DNA of 64,000 nt, from positions 310,001 through 374,000 of the forward strand of contig NZ_BMXF01000001.1 of the NCBI RefSeq assembly GCF_014651615.1. Direction: 5' to 3'. Shown piece after piece: positions 38,538 to 49,446 of the stretch; the first letter of the stretch is position 1, and each line of letters starts with the position of its first letter. Under the pieces are notes generated by a model that searched no databases, was not told the origin of the DNA, and was given only the letters and a program-made list of their open reading frames with translations. The position numbers and the translations under genes were made by a program. Source of the DNA: Persicitalea jodogahamensis (GTDB taxonomy: Bacteria; Bacteroidota; Bacteroidia; Cytophagales; Spirosomataceae).

Positions 38538-38613
38538 TCCGGATGTTCCCTTTTAATTTGTTAGGGAATAATTTATTAAACTGGAAGAGTCACCGGCTTA
38601 CAATATTTTTTCT

Positions 38614-39930
38614 ATGAAGCGATTTATCGATACGATCAAGAATATTTTTTCAATCGAGGAGTTGAGAACACGGATTCTCAACACTCTTTTGTTTATAACG
38701 GTATTCCGTTTGGGGTCGTTTGTTGTACTGCCAGGAGTCGAACCTGATTTGATGGCTGTCTCAACGGGGGGGTTATTGGGTCTGTTGGACACTTTCCTGG
38801 GAGGTGCTTTCAGTAAGGCTTCTATCTTTGCTTTGGGTATAATGCCCTACATCTCGGCGTCAATTGCCATTCAGCTTTTGACAATGGCAATGCCTTACTT
38901 CCAGAAGATGCAGAAGGAGGGTGAGTCTGGACGAAAGAAGCTGAACCAGATTACAAGGGTTCTTACGATCGTCGTTACTTTTGCCCAGGGTTTAACCTAC
39001 CTGACCACAACCGTTCCCGATGAAGCCCTGCTTGTTCCACGAAGCATTTTTACTGTTTCTTCCATTTTTATTCTGATTTCAGGTACCATGTTTTGCATGT
39101 GGCTTGGAGAGCGGATTACGGATAAAGGTGTTGGGAATGGAATTTCCATGCTGATTATGATTGGTATCGTTTCTCGCTTTCCAGGGTCTATTTATCAAGA
39201 GTTTGCCTCGCGTGGAAGCGGCGGAATCCTAATATTCGTATTGGAACTTGTTGCTTTGTATTTTGTTATTATGGCTGCTGTGATGCTAACGCAAGCTGTT
39301 CGGCGGGTGCCTATCCAATACGCCAAGCAGGTGGTGGGTAACCGGGCAGTTGGCTTGGGGCAGCGACAATATTTGCCTTTGAAAGTGAATGCCGCGGGTG
39401 TAATGCCGATAATCTTTGCTCAGGCACTGATGTTTTTGCCAACTGCTGTTTTTGGCGCGTTCGCAGAAGACAGTGATTTTGCTGCTAACGCAGCCACGGT
39501 GTTTGCTGATTTTACCTCATGGCAATATAGCCTGTTGTACGCTCTACTGATTATCGTGTTTACTTTCTTTTATACGGCCATCTCAGTCAACCCGCAGCAA
39601 ATCGCTGATGATATGAAACGTGGCGGTGGTTTTGTTCCTGGTGTTAAACCAGGTCAACAGACTTCTGATTACATCAGTACGATTTTGGACCGCATTACCT
39701 TCCCTGGTTCTATCATGTTGGCTGTGGTTGCGATTCTACCCGCTTTTGCTGCTATCCTGGGAATGACAACTTCGTTTGCTCAGTTTTTTGGAGGTACATC
39801 TTTGTTGATCATGGTAGGTGTAGTGCTTGATACACTGCAGCAGGTCGAAAGTTATCTACTGATGCGTCGTTATGAAGGCTTAATGAAGTCTGGCCGGATT
39901 AAAGGGCGGGCAGAAAGTTTAGCCGTTTAA
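38614..39930 (+). CDS. secY: Protein translocase subunit SecY
   Basis: A 438-residue channel protein of the Sec translocon with about ten membrane helices. Signatures are the plug-region GLLGLLDTFLGGAFSKASIFALGI stretch, MPYISASIAIQLLT, and TDKGVGNGISMLIM. The cytosolic loop with PVQ/PIQYAKQ follows. adk, which often follows secY in other bacteria, is absent here; map comes directly after 3 bp. Confidence 0.97.
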   Translation: MKRFIDTIKNIFSIEELRTRILNTLLFITVFRLGSFVVLPGVEPDLMAVSTGGLLGLLDTFLGGAFSKASIFALGIMPYISASIAIQLLTMAMPYFQKMQKEGESGRKKLNQITRVLTIVVTFAQGLTYLTTTVPDEALLVPRSIFTVSSIFILISGTMFCMWLGERITDKGVGNGISMLIMIGIVSRFPGSIYQEFASRGSGGILIFVLELVALYFVIMAAVMLTQAVRRVPIQYAKQVVGNRAVGLGQRQYLPLKVNAAGVMPIIFAQALMFLPTAVFGAFAEDSDFAANAATVFADFTSWQYSLLYALLIIVFTFFYTAISVNPQQIADDMKRGGGFVPGVKPGQQTSDYISTILDRITFPGSIMLAVVAILPAFAAILGMTTSFAQFFGGTSLLIMVGVVLDTLQQVESYLLMRRYEGLMKSGRIKGRAESLAV

Positions 39931-39933
39931 CCG

Positions 39934-40731
39934 ATGATCTACCTGAAAACAGATCAGGAGATTGAGTTGATCAAGATCAGTGCACAGGTTCTTGGTAAGA
40001 CGCATGCTGAAGTGGCGAAATGGGTGAAACCTGGCATTACCACTCGACAGCTGAACAGAGTTGCTGAAGAATATATTGGTGATCATCAAGGGATTCCATC
40101 ATTCAAGGGATTCAATGGCTTCCCCGCCGCTTTGTGTATATCGGTCAATGAGGTAGTTGTTCATGGTTTTCCAAGTGGTTATGAGCTTCGCAGTGGAGAT
40201 ATTATTTCGATTGATTGCGGTGTAAAACTGAATGGGTACCACAGTGATAGTGCTTACACCTACCCAGTGGGTGAAGTATCGCCAGAAATTTTGGCTTTGC
40301 TGGAAAAAACCAAGAGGTCACTTTATTTGGGCATTGAGAAAGCCCGCGATGGAATGCGAATGGGGGACATTGGGTTTGCCATTCAAAGCTACGTTGAGAA
40401 ATACAATTACACAGTTGTAAGAGAGTTGGTTGGGCACGGTGTGGGAAAAAGTCTTCACGAAAGCCCTGAAGTACCTAATTATGGTAAGCGCGGCAAAGGC
40501 ATAAAGTTGAAAGAAGGGATGGTTTTGGCTATCGAGCCAATGATTAACCTGGGAAAGAAAAGCGTAGTGCAGGAAAAGGATGGCTGGACTATCCGTACTA
40601 CTGACCGCAAACCTTCGGCGCACTTTGAACATACGATCGCTGTGAGAAAGGGTCAGGCTGAAATCCTGACAACCTTTGAATATATAGAAGAAGTTACGGC
40701 AGATACCAGTTTAATGGTGGTCGCGTCATAA
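39934..40731 (+). CDS. map: Type I methionine aminopeptidase
   Basis: A 265-residue metalloenzyme removing N-terminal Met from new proteins. The five metal ligands can be placed: Asp in ISIDCGVKLNGYHSDSA (two), His in GHGVGKSLHESP, Glu in MVLAIEPMIN and Glu in SAHFEHTIAV. No N-terminal extension, so type Ia. Confidence 0.97.
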   Translation: MIYLKTDQEIELIKISAQVLGKTHAEVAKWVKPGITTRQLNRVAEEYIGDHQGIPSFKGFNGFPAALCISVNEVVVHGFPSGYELRSGDIISIDCGVKLNGYHSDSAYTYPVGEVSPEILALLEKTKRSLYLGIEKARDGMRMGDIGFAIQSYVEKYNYTVVRELVGHGVGKSLHESPEVPNYGKRGKGIKLKEGMVLAIEPMINLGKKSVVQEKDGWTIRTTDRKPSAHFEHTIAVRKGQAEILTTFEYIEEVTADTSLMVVAS

Positions 40732-40751
40732 AATTAGACAAAAAGTAAAGA

Positions 40752-40970
40752 ATGGCCAAACAAGCATCCATCGAACAGGACGGCGTAATACTCGAAGCAC
40801 TTTCGAACGCTATGTTTCGGGTTGAGCTGGAAAATAAACACGAAGTGATTGCGCATATCTCTGGCAAAATGAGGATGCACTACATCAAGATTTTGCCTGG
40901 AGATCGGGTGAAACTTGAAATGTCGCCTTATGATTTGACTAAGGCGCGCATCGTGTACCGCTATAAGTAA
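40752..40970 (+). CDS. infA: Translation initiation factor IF-1
   Basis: A 72-residue OB-fold protein, the standard length. [16 protein letters not shown], then [19 protein letters not shown] and a C-terminal [10 protein letters not shown] are typical. Confidence 0.97.
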   Translation: MAKQASIEQDGVILEALSNAMFRVELENKHEVIAHISGKMRMHYIKILPGDRVKLEMSPYDLTKARIVYRYK

Positions 40971-41018
40971 TAATTCGAGAACGTTGACCGGGTATACGGT
41001 CGCAAATCCTTAATAAAA

Positions 41019-41135
41019 ATGAAAGTCAAAGCATCGGTCAAAAAACGCAGTGAGGACTGCAAGGTGATCCGCCGCAAAGGCAAGATCTACGTTATTAATA
41101 AAAAGAATCCTCGGTTCAAACAAAGACAAGGTTAA
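41019..41135 (+). CDS. rpmJ: 50S ribosomal protein L36 (zinc-free form)
   Basis: A 38-residue protein found by reading the gap between infA and rpsM. It starts [19 protein letters not shown] and ends PRFKQRQG. Only one of the zinc-ribbon cysteines (Cys14) remains and the His is replaced by Phe, so it should not bind zinc. It ends 4 bp before rpsM. Confidence 0.95.
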   Translation: MKVKASVKKRSEDCKVIRRKGKIYVINKKNPRFKQRQG

Positions 41136-41139
41136 TTAT

Positions 41140-41517
41140 ATGGCACGTATTGCAGGAGTAGACATACCCGATCGCAAAAGGGGCGACATCGCCCTCACCT
41201 ACATCTTCGGAATTGGCCGTAGTGCCGCCCGGACGATTCTGGAAAAGGCAGGGGTTCCATTGGAAAAAAAGGCCGCCGATTGGTCCGACGACGAGTCGGG
41301 TGCGGTGCGTAATATTATCGCTAACGAGTATAAGGTGGAGGGTGCACTGAAATCGGAGGTGCAGCTTAGCATCAAGCGTTTGATGGACATTGCCTGCTAT
41401 CGGGGATTGCGCCACCGTAAAGGCCTGCCACTGCGTGGACAGCGCACTAAGAATAACTCTCGGACACGTAAGGGTAAGCGGAAGACGGTAGCCAATAAGA
41501 AGAAAGTCACGAAATAA
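41140..41517 (+). CDS. rpsM: 30S ribosomal protein S13
   Basis: A 125-residue head protein. [21 protein letters not shown], and the C-terminal [26 protein letters not shown] region are diagnostic. Confidence 0.97.
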   Translation: MARIAGVDIPDRKRGDIALTYIFGIGRSAARTILEKAGVPLEKKAADWSDDESGAVRNIIANEYKVEGALKSEVQLSIKRLMDIACYRGLRHRKGLPLRGQRTKNNSRTRKGKRKTVANKKKVTK

Positions 41518-41557
41518 TCGGTAGGCGGCGGTTCGCCGCTACTAACCAATCCTATCA

Positions 41558-41953
41558 ATGGCACAAAATAAAAGAAAAGACAAGGCGAAGAAACGGGTGG
41601 TGGTTGTCGAGTCAGTGGGGCAGGTTCACATTAAGGCTTCATTTAACAACATCATTATCTCAATTACCAACAATAGCGGCCAAGTAATCTCTTGGGCTTC
41701 GGCAGGCAAAATGGGCTTCCGGGGATCTAAGAAGAATACTCCCTATGCTGCGCAGACCGCAGCTCAAAACTGTGCTCAGGTGGCATATGATTTGGGGATG
41801 CGCAAAGCAGAGGTATTTGTGAAAGGACCAGGTTCGGGCCGTGAGTCGGCAATCCGCACGATCCAAAATACAGGTATTGAGGTTTCAACGATCCGTGACA
41901 TTACGCCGTTGCCCCACAACGGCTGTCGTCCTCCCAAGCGCCGCAGAGTTTAA
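41558..41953 (+). CDS. rpsK: 30S ribosomal protein S11
   Basis: A 131-residue platform protein. It has [15 protein letters not shown] and ends [17 protein letters not shown], the conserved tail. Confidence 0.97.
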   Translation: MAQNKRKDKAKKRVVVVESVGQVHIKASFNNIIISITNNSGQVISWASAGKMGFRGSKKNTPYAAQTAAQNCAQVAYDLGMRKAEVFVKGPGSGRESAIRTIQNTGIEVSTIRDITPLPHNGCRPPKRRRV

Positions 41954-42037
41954 TAGTTCAATCAGCGGCTGACCCAAGTGGCAATTTAGGAACTGGGATT
42001 GCACAATTGACAGACGCGTAAATTTTATAGAGAATAC

Positions 42038-42643
42038 ATGGCACGTTATACAGGTCCTAAGGCAAAAATTTCAAGGCGTTTTGGTGAACCCGTCATGGGA
42101 ACCAGCAAGGCGCTGACCAAAAAGAATTATCCTCCAGGCCAGCATGGTCGTGGACGGCGCTCCAAAAAGTCGGAATATTCACTGCAACTGGCAGAGAAGC
42201 AAAAGGTGAAATACACCTATGGCATTTTGGAAAAGCAATTTAGAAATGTTTTTCACCGCGCGGCAGTGAAGGATGGAATCACAGGCGTTAACTTACTTCA
42301 GTTGTGTGAGTCACGTCTCGACAATACGGTATATCGTTTGGGTATTGCACCCACCCGCCGTGCAGCCCGGCAGTTGGTTTCGCACAAGCATATCATGGTT
42401 GATGGCGAAATCGTCAATATCGCTTCCTATGCACTTCGTCCGGGACAACTCATATCGGTTCGAGAGAAATCGAAATCTCTTGAAGCCATTACGAATAGTC
42501 TGAGTGGACACTCGGCGCGGCGTTTCAACTGGCTGGAATGGGAAGGTTCGGATATGACGGGCAAGTTTGTCACTTATCCTGAGCGCGACCAAATCCCTGA
42601 GAATGTCAACGAGCAGCTCATAGTCGAGCTTTACTCGAAGTAA
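42038..42643 (+). CDS. rpsD: 30S ribosomal protein S4
   Basis: A 201-residue 16S 5'-domain binder and assembly initiator. It has an S4 RNA-binding domain ([27 protein letters not shown] region), and lacks the N-terminal zinc cysteines. It is 137 bp upstream of rpoA with a GC hairpin in between. Confidence 0.97.
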   Translation: MARYTGPKAKISRRFGEPVMGTSKALTKKNYPPGQHGRGRRSKKSEYSLQLAEKQKVKYTYGILEKQFRNVFHRAAVKDGITGVNLLQLCESRLDNTVYRLGIAPTRRAARQLVSHKHIMVDGEIVNIASYALRPGQLISVREKSKSLEAITNSLSGHSARRFNWLEWEGSDMTGKFVTYPERDQIPENVNEQLIVELYSK

Positions 42644-42667
42644 TTCGACACCGCTTACCCCTTACCG

Positions 42668-42686
42668 CCCCGGCCTTTTGCCGGGG
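42668..42686 (+). promoter_or_regulatory. GC hairpin between rpsD and rpoA
   Basis: CCCCGGC pairs with GCCGGGG around a CTTTT loop. No T tract follows, so it is not a standard terminator. It may slow transcription, mark a processing site, or serve as an S4 target. Confidence 0.5.
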
Positions 42687-42780
42687 CATCCTCGTACCCG
42701 CTCAGGAGTACTGTCTGCGATCGCAAAGGTAACGACGGCCTGATCAACTGTCATTTACTACATAAAAAGGACACAAGACT

Positions 42781-43770
42781 ATGTCAATATTAGCATTCCA
42801 AATGCCCGATAAGGTCGTGATGGAGAAGTCCGACGATTTTCACGGGATATTTGAGTTTAAACCCTTGGAGAAGGGTTACGGCGTCACGATCGGTAACGCG
42901 CTACGTCGTATTCTGCTTTCTTCTCTGGAGGGATACGCCATTACGAGCGTTAAGTTTCCCGGTGTTCTGCACGAATTCTCAACGATTGAGGGTGTGGTAG
43001 AAGACGTCACCGAAATTATTCTCAACCTGAAATCCGTACGTCTTAAAAAAGTCGTCGATCTGGTGGAGAATCGAATTGAAGTAAATCTGAAGAATGTATC
43101 GGTTGTTACGGCCGGAGATCTCGGAAAATTCACTAGTTCTTATAAAGTGCTGAATCCCGACCAGGTGATTTGCCACCTTGATGACAAGAAGGAATTCGAG
43201 ATGGAGATTTTGGTAGACAAAGGCCGGGGCTACGTCCCTGCCGATGAACCACGCGCCAACGAAATTCCTTTCGGTCATGTAGCCATCGACGCCATTTATA
43301 CTCCAGTTAAGAATGTGCGGTATAGCGTGGAAAATACCCGGGTAGAACAGAAAACAGACTACGAACGTCTGTTACTTGATATCCAAACGGACGGCTCCAT
43401 TCACCCTGAAGAAGCTCTGAAAGGCGCCGCTAACATTTTGATTCAGCACTTCATGCTGTTCTCTGATCAAACGATGACGTTTGAGAAGCAAATGGCTGAG
43501 GAAGACAATCAAGTGGATGAAGAAATGCTGCGGATGCGTAAGCTGCTGAAGACCAATTTGTCTGAACTGGATCTTTCGGTTCGTGCTTTCAACTGCTTGA
43601 AATCGGCGGATCTGAAAACACTGGGCGATCTGGTAAAGCTCGAAATTTCGGATATGATGAAATTCCGCAACTTTGGTAAAAAATCGTTGACTGAATTGGA
43701 GCAAATGGTAGCCGAAAAACAGCTCACATTTGGTATGGATGTAGCGAAATATCGTCTCGACGAAGAATAA
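42781..43770 (+). CDS. rpoA: RNA polymerase alpha subunit
   Basis: A 329-residue subunit. The N-terminal assembly domain has [19 protein letters not shown], and the C-terminal DNA-binding domain has [23 protein letters not shown] and [14 protein letters not shown] with its helix-hairpin-helix. The linker is acidic. Length is standard. Confidence 0.98.
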   Translation: MSILAFQMPDKVVMEKSDDFHGIFEFKPLEKGYGVTIGNALRRILLSSLEGYAITSVKFPGVLHEFSTIEGVVEDVTEIILNLKSVRLKKVVDLVENRIEVNLKNVSVVTAGDLGKFTSSYKVLNPDQVICHLDDKKEFEMEILVDKGRGYVPADEPRANEIPFGHVAIDAIYTPVKNVRYSVENTRVEQKTDYERLLLDIQTDGSIHPEEALKGAANILIQHFMLFSDQTMTFEKQMAEEDNQVDEEMLRMRKLLKTNLSELDLSVRAFNCLKSADLKTLGDLVKLEISDMMKFRNFGKKSLTELEQMVAEKQLTFGMDVAKYRLDEE

Positions 43771-43842
43771 TTAACAATTTAACCAGTATGTATTCTGTAG
43801 CGCGAACCAACCGCCGCTCGAAGCTACTTATCAATTAGAAAA

Positions 43843-44715
43843 ATGAGACACGGAAAGAAACACAATCACCTCGGCAGAAAGACCGCTCACCGTCATGCCA
43901 TGCTGTCCAACATGGCCGCTTCCCTGATCCTTCACAAGCGGATCGAAACGACGGTTGCCAAGGCGAAAGAATTAAGAACCTACGTTGAACCTCTGCTGAC
44001 AAAGGCTAAGGACGATTCAACTCACAGCCGCCGCATGGTTTTTAGAAAACTGCGCGATAAGGAGCCGGTTAAAGAATTGTTTGATGTAGTCGCCGACAAA
44101 ATAGCTGACCGTCCTGGTGGCTATACCCGCATCATTAAGTTGGGTACTCGTTTGGGTGACTCTGCCGAAACCTGTATGATGGAATTGGTGGATTTCAACG
44201 AGACCTACCTGTTGAGTAATGCTGAAAAACCAGCCAGAACTCGCCGCAGCCGTCGTGGAGGTAAAAAATCCAGTGATACTACTGATTCGCCGGTAGAGCA
44301 AGGTGTAGTAAAAGCTGAGGCAGTGGATCAGGAGGCCACAATGAAATCTGGTGCTGCTGATTTGGTCGAAGCCAATGCACCCGAGGAAATTCTGGCTACG
44401 GAGCCTAAAGAAGAAACTACTTCGGTAGATGTCGCGACAGAAGCAAACGCTGGTGCCGAAGCTGACGACTTGACTAAGGTTGAAGGCATTGGTCCTAAAA
44501 TTGCTGAGGTCTTGACTGAAGCGGGCCTGGGCACATTTGCCAAAGTGGCTGACTCTACGCCAGAAGCCATTCGCGAGATCCTCGATAACGCGGGTTCTCA
44601 ATTTGCTTCACATGATCCTGCTACTTGGCCGCAACAAGCCAAACTTGCCGCTGATGGTAAGTGGGACGAGTTGAAAACATGGCAGAACGAACTCGAAGGC
44701 GGACGTGAAAACTGA
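43843..44715 (+). CDS. rplQ: 50S ribosomal protein L17 with helix-hairpin-helix C-terminal extension
   Basis: A 290-residue protein, more than double the standard L17 length of about 120-130. Residues 1 to about 125 are canonical ([34 protein letters not shown]). A basic stretch ([13 protein letters not shown]) and an acidic Ala/Glu linker follow. From about residue 207 a compact domain begins: [17 protein letters not shown] is a helix-hairpin-helix motif, followed by a [14 protein letters not shown] block. The extension probably binds nucleic acid or another protein. Such tails appear in related Cytophagales as far as I recall. Confidence 0.93.
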   Translation: MRHGKKHNHLGRKTAHRHAMLSNMAASLILHKRIETTVAKAKELRTYVEPLLTKAKDDSTHSRRMVFRKLRDKEPVKELFDVVADKIADRPGGYTRIIKLGTRLGDSAETCMMELVDFNETYLLSNAEKPARTRRSRRGGKKSSDTTDSPVEQGVVKAEAVDQEATMKSGAADLVEANAPEEILATEPKEETTSVDVATEANAGAEADDLTKVEGIGPKIAEVLTEAGLGTFAKVADSTPEAIREILDNAGSQFASHDPATWPQQAKLAADGKWDELKTWQNELEGGREN

Positions 44716-44750
44716 TAGCACAGAAATCGGAAATAATTGAAAATAATTGC

Positions 44751-44787
44751 AAAAGGGGTTGAACGTTTTCGTTTGGCCCCTTTTTTT
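44751..44787 (+). terminator. Terminator of the ribosomal operon after rplQ
   Basis: AAAAGGGGTTGAACG pairs with CGTTTGGCCCCTTTT (including wobbles) around TTTT and runs into a T tract. Confidence 0.85.
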
Positions 44788-44800
44788 GGGCTTAAAATCT

Positions 44801-44808
44801 TATTTTTG
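44801..44808 (+). promoter_or_regulatory. -7 promoter box for carA
   Basis: TATTTTTG fits TAnnTTTG and is followed by CGCCC, about 37 bp before the carA start. Confidence 0.55.
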
Positions 44809-44844
44809 CGCCCGTTGCGTAAATAATTTCATATAAAATACATT

Positions 44845-45948
44845 ATGAAACAGACACAAGAAGCATTACTACTGCTGGAAGACGGAACAGCCTACCGGGG
44901 TTTGGCTTTGGGAAAGAGAGGAACTGCGGGTGGCGAAATCTGCTTCAACACAGGTATGACTGGCTATCAGGAAATATATACTGATCCATCGTATTATGGT
45001 CAAATCGTCGTCAATACCACCTCCCACATTGGCAACTACGGTGTGCAGCTGGATACCGAAGAGGAATCCAGCAACGTAAAGATTAAGGGAATGGTGTGTA
45101 ACACCTTCTCTGATGATTATTCAAGACACACAGCAGATTTTTCATTGCAGGAATACTTTGAGCGGTCCAACATTGTGGGCATTAGCAATGTGGACACCCG
45201 CCAACTCGTACGTCATGTGCGGGAAAAAGGAGTAATGAACGCCATTATTTCGTCGGAGATTCTGGATGAGAACCAGTTAATGGAGGAATTGAAGAAGGTA
45301 CCTTCCATGGCTGGGTTGGAGCTATCTTCCGTAGTCAGCACGACCGAACCTTATTTCATGGGCGAAGAAGCAGGGAGTCGTTGGCGCGTTGCGGTAATGG
45401 ATTACGGTATCAAGAAAAGCATCCTGAAAAATCTGACCGAGCGCGGTTGTTACTGCAAGGTATTTCCTGCCCAAACGCCCTTTGAGGAAGTCATGGAATG
45501 GCAACCTGACGGTTTCTTCATCTCTAACGGACCCGGCGATCCCGCCGCGATGATGTATGCCGTGGAAACGGTGAGAGAAATGGTCGAATCGGGCAAGCCC
45601 TTGTTCGGTATTTGCTTAGGCCACCAGCTTTTAGCTGAGGCAAGTGGCATCTCGACCTACAAAATGCACCACGGCCATCGGGGCTTAAACCATCCCGTGA
45701 AAAACCTGATTACTGGCCTTTGCGAGATCACTTCGCAGAATCACGGTTTCTCCGTTAACGCTGACGAAACCACCAATCATCCCAATGTAGAGGTGACTCA
45801 CATCAATCTCAACGACAAAACCGTCGCGGGCATCCGTCGTAAGGACCACCCCGCCTTCTCGGTACAGTACCACCCTGAAGCGTCGCCAGGTCCGCATGAT
45901 TCGCATTATTTGTTCGATGAGTTTGCGCAGATGCTTGAAAAAGCGTAA
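44845..45948 (+). CDS. carA: Carbamoyl-phosphate synthase small subunit
   Basis: A 367-residue glutamine amidotransferase that supplies ammonia to CarB for arginine and pyrimidine synthesis. The class I GATase domain has the nucleophile in LFGICLGHQLLA and the His/Glu pair in VQYHPEASPGPHDS. The N-terminal CPSase domain has NTGMTGYQEIYTDPSY. carB is not adjacent. Confidence 0.97.
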   Translation: MKQTQEALLLLEDGTAYRGLALGKRGTAGGEICFNTGMTGYQEIYTDPSYYGQIVVNTTSHIGNYGVQLDTEEESSNVKIKGMVCNTFSDDYSRHTADFSLQEYFERSNIVGISNVDTRQLVRHVREKGVMNAIISSEILDENQLMEELKKVPSMAGLELSSVVSTTEPYFMGEEAGSRWRVAVMDYGIKKSILKNLTERGCYCKVFPAQTPFEEVMEWQPDGFFISNGPGDPAAMMYAVETVREMVESGKPLFGICLGHQLLAEASGISTYKMHHGHRGLNHPVKNLITGLCEITSQNHGFSVNADETTNHPNVEVTHINLNDKTVAGIRRKDHPAFSVQYHPEASPGPHDSHYLFDEFAQMLEKA

Positions 45949-45991
45949 AGTATAAGCGGTTGGCTTTTTTTAGGAAGAAAACTATTAAAAT

Positions 45992-46032
45992 CCTCTCCAT
46001 GAGAGAAATATTATTCTCATGGAGAGGGTTTT
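45992..46032. terminator. Bidirectional terminator between carA and a lipoprotein gene
   Basis: A perfect 13-bp stem (CCTCTCCATGAGA / TCTCATGGAGAGG, 10-nt loop) has A/T-rich flanks on both sides (AAAAT before, GTTTT after). It lies between convergent genes. Confidence 0.85.
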
Positions 46033-46050
46033 AAGTAACCCCAAAAACTC

Positions 46051-46407
46051 TTATTCGTAAATCACTCCATCACACTCGAATGGAAAAACCAAAATTGAAT
46101 CTTTCTTGTGTATGTAAAATTTTAACTCTCCTTTATTCTTAATGACGGTGTCGCTTTTCGATATATAATCATTGAAATCGAATGCCCAAGAATAACACCC
46201 GCCAGCAATAAAGGAAACTTTTCTATTCTGGAATGACACTCCATCTAGTCTAAAATCGTAGATCGATCTTGCCGGTTTAGTAATTATCATTTTTATTTCG
46301 TCTGATCTGTACGAGTCCGCCATTTCCTCACAGGTAGCCTCTCTAATGCAGCTGACGGAAGTAAGCAAAGTATGGACGATAAATATATTATAGAAGATTT
46401 TCTTCAA
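46051..46407 (-). CDS. Small predicted lipoprotein
   Basis: A 118-residue protein, not recognised. The N-terminus MKKIFYNIFIVHTLLTSVSC is a signal peptide with an SPII lipobox (SVSC, Cys20). The mature part is hydrophilic and beta-rich, with three further cysteines (CEE, GGCYSW, ECDG) that could form disulfides. Codon use is more AT-rich than its neighbours, so recent acquisition is possible. It is convergent with carA and downstream of the rhodanese-thioredoxin gene (38-bp gap). Confidence 0.6.
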   Translation of the reverse strand: MKKIFYNIFIVHTLLTSVSCIREATCEEMADSYRSDEIKMIITKPARSIYDFRLDGVSFQNRKVSFIAGGCYSWAFDFNDYISKSDTVIKNKGELKFYIHKKDSILVFPFECDGVIYE

Positions 46408-46445
46408 CTTAGGAAATACAATAGTTAGCTGGGCCTGAAACCCTG

Positions 46446-47156
46446 TTACATATTCCCCTCAATAACCTCTCTAAACTCCTTCTCCGGCATCTCCCCCAAG
46501 CCGCGCCATAGTAGTTTTCCATTTTTATAAAGCAGGAAAACCGGAATCTCATCCACTTGAAGGCTTTGCGCCAAAGCTTTATTTTCATCGTAATTGATGG
46601 TTTTGATCGTAGCTTTTCCGGCATATTCCCGGGTTAGTTTTTCGATTGTTGGCATCATCTTCTTGCAGGGAGCGCACCAGGGAGCGTAAAAATCAATCAA
46701 TACAGGTTGGTTTGAAGCCGTCAGTTTATTGAACTCTTCTTGGCTCATACCTGTCGGAGCGGCGATAGCGTTTTTGTCCTTTTCGAAAGGTAGTTTGGCC
46801 GAAGACCATTTGAGGAATCCACCCTGCATGTCGTACACTTCTTTAAAACCATTATCAACCAGTAGCTTGGCAGCTTTTCCGCTTCTGCCACCCGAGAGAC
46901 AATAGACGAACACCGGTTTGTCTTTATCGAGTGTGGCCAGTTTTTGCACAAATACCGGGTCTTTGACGTCCAGATTCTGCGACTTGGCCAGATGACCCTG
47001 TTCATACTCGTCAGGCGTTCGTACGTCCAGCAGTTGGCCCTGCGGCGTATCGGCAAGTTTTTGATTGAAGGCATCAACAGCCAGAGGAACCTGTGCATAA
47101 CCCACAGATGCAGATAAACTCAACGTTATCAATAAAAGGCATTTTAGGAGTTTCAT
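46446..47156 (-). CDS. Secreted rhodanese-thioredoxin fusion protein
   Basis: A 236-residue protein with a signal peptide (LLKCLLLITLSLSASVGYAQ). Residues about 25-115 are a rhodanese domain (LLDVRTPDEYEQGHL) with the active loop VYCLSGGRSGKA containing Cys. Residues about 130-236 are a thioredoxin domain (VLIDFYAPWCAPCKKM) with an intact CAPC pair and cis-proline motif DEIPVF. The two domains together suggest periplasmic sulfur transfer or disulfide chemistry. The natural partner is unknown. Confidence 0.88.
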   Translation of the reverse strand: MKLLKCLLLITLSLSASVGYAQVPLAVDAFNQKLADTPQGQLLDVRTPDEYEQGHLAKSQNLDVKDPVFVQKLATLDKDKPVFVYCLSGGRSGKAAKLLVDNGFKEVYDMQGGFLKWSSAKLPFEKDKNAIAAPTGMSQEEFNKLTASNQPVLIDFYAPWCAPCKKMMPTIEKLTREYAGKATIKTINYDENKALAQSLQVDEIPVFLLYKNGKLLWRGLGEMPEKEFREVIEGNM

Positions 47157-47178
47157 GTCGGTTCCCGAATTTTTACGT

Positions 47179-47186
47179 TAATTTTG
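47179..47186 (+). promoter_or_regulatory. -7 promoter box for eno
   Basis: TAATTTTG, exact consensus, 47 bp before eno; no -33 TTG at 19 bp. Confidence 0.5.
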
Positions 47187-47218
47187 TTTTTGATAAAATT
47201 AACCATTTACCCTATTAA

Positions 47219-48505
<1,287 letters not shown>

Positions 48506-48522
48506 TAGCAAGACAGTTACCC

Positions 48523-48550
48523 AAACCGAAGCCTCACGCTTCGGTTTTTT
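48523..48550 (+). terminator. Terminator of eno
   Basis: AAACCGAAGC / GCTTCGGTTT, a perfect 10-bp stem with loop CTCAC, followed by a T run. Confidence 0.92.
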
Positions 48551-48562
48551 TCTTCTTTTCTA

Positions 48563-48898
48563 ATGGTTCACCTTCCTACCTGGCTCGCCCGAATTCTGGT
48601 TCATCTGCGCAAGTTCTACACCGGAACCCTGGTGGCCTGGCTGGTGTGGGTCGTATTTATCGATAGTAACAACCTCTTCGTTCTGCTGGAAAACCATCAG
48701 AAAATGAAGGAGCTGGAACGTGACCTTAGCTATTACAAAGAGCAGGTGAAACTGGTAAAAAAAGAGCGGAAGGAAGTGTTTGGCAACAATGCTATGCTCG
48801 AAAAGTGGGCCAGGGAAAAGTACCTGATGCGCAAACCCACCGAAGACGTGTACGTAATCGTAGATGAAAACGGAAAATCCATCGAAACAGAAGAATGA
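48563..48898 (+). CDS. Septum formation initiator family protein (FtsB/DivIC-like)
   Basis: A 111-residue protein with one membrane helix (about 22-40, GTLVAWLVWVVFI), then a coiled coil (HQKMKELERDLSYYKEQVKLVKKER) and a short ARE KYLMRKPTEDV-like conserved end. This matches the FtsB/DivIC division-protein family. It probably joins the FtsQ-FtsL part of the divisome. It overlaps the phosphatase gene by 4 bp (ATGA). Confidence 0.85.
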   Translation: MVHLPTWLARILVHLRKFYTGTLVAWLVWVVFIDSNNLFVLLENHQKMKELERDLSYYKEQVKLVKKERKEVFGNNAMLEKWAREKYLMRKPTEDVYVIVDENGKSIETEE

Positions 48899-49413
48899 TT
48901 AACGTTTTGTTTGTCTGTTTGGGGAATATCTGCCGCTCACCAATCGCAGAAGGAGTTTTTCGGGATTTGGTACATAAGGCGGGCATGTCGGAAAATATTC
49001 AATGCGATTCCGCGGGTACAGCTTCGTATCACATTGGCAGCCTGCCGGATCGCAGGATAAGGCAAATTGCGCAGGAAAAAGGAATCACGCTCAGCCACAA
49101 AGCCCGTAAACTGGCGGGCGACGATTTCTACGATTTCGACTATATAGTGGCGATGGATGAAACCAATTTTCAGGATATCCGTAACCAAAGCTACCGCAGC
49201 AGCGGATTCTATTTCCCGGAGGATAAACTCTTCCTCCTCCGCGAGTTTGACCCTGAGAGTGAAAGCTCCGGGGAGAATCCCCAGCTCAGCGTGCCTGATC
49301 CTTACTACGAAGATATTGCCGTTTTTGAAGAGGTATATCAGATTGTGGAGCGTTGCGGTACTGGTTTATTGAAATTTCTGGTTGAAAAAAATCAACTGGT
49401 TGAGATTAAGTAG
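48895..49413 (+). CDS. Low-molecular-weight protein tyrosine phosphatase
   Basis: A 172-residue cytoplasmic phosphatase. The P-loop is VCLGNICRSP (CX5R) near residue 7, and the general-acid Asp is in the VPDPYYED motif. The usual length is about 150-160. It is translationally coupled to the FtsB-like gene. The substrate is unknown. Confidence 0.93.
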   Translation: MINVLFVCLGNICRSPIAEGVFRDLVHKAGMSENIQCDSAGTASYHIGSLPDRRIRQIAQEKGITLSHKARKLAGDDFYDFDYIVAMDETNFQDIRNQSYRSSGFYFPEDKLFLLREFDPESESSGENPQLSVPDPYYEDIAVFEEVYQIVERCGTGLLKFLVEKNQLVEIK

Positions 49414-49446
49414 TCGCCGAAATAATCTAAAACCTAAAATACAAGA

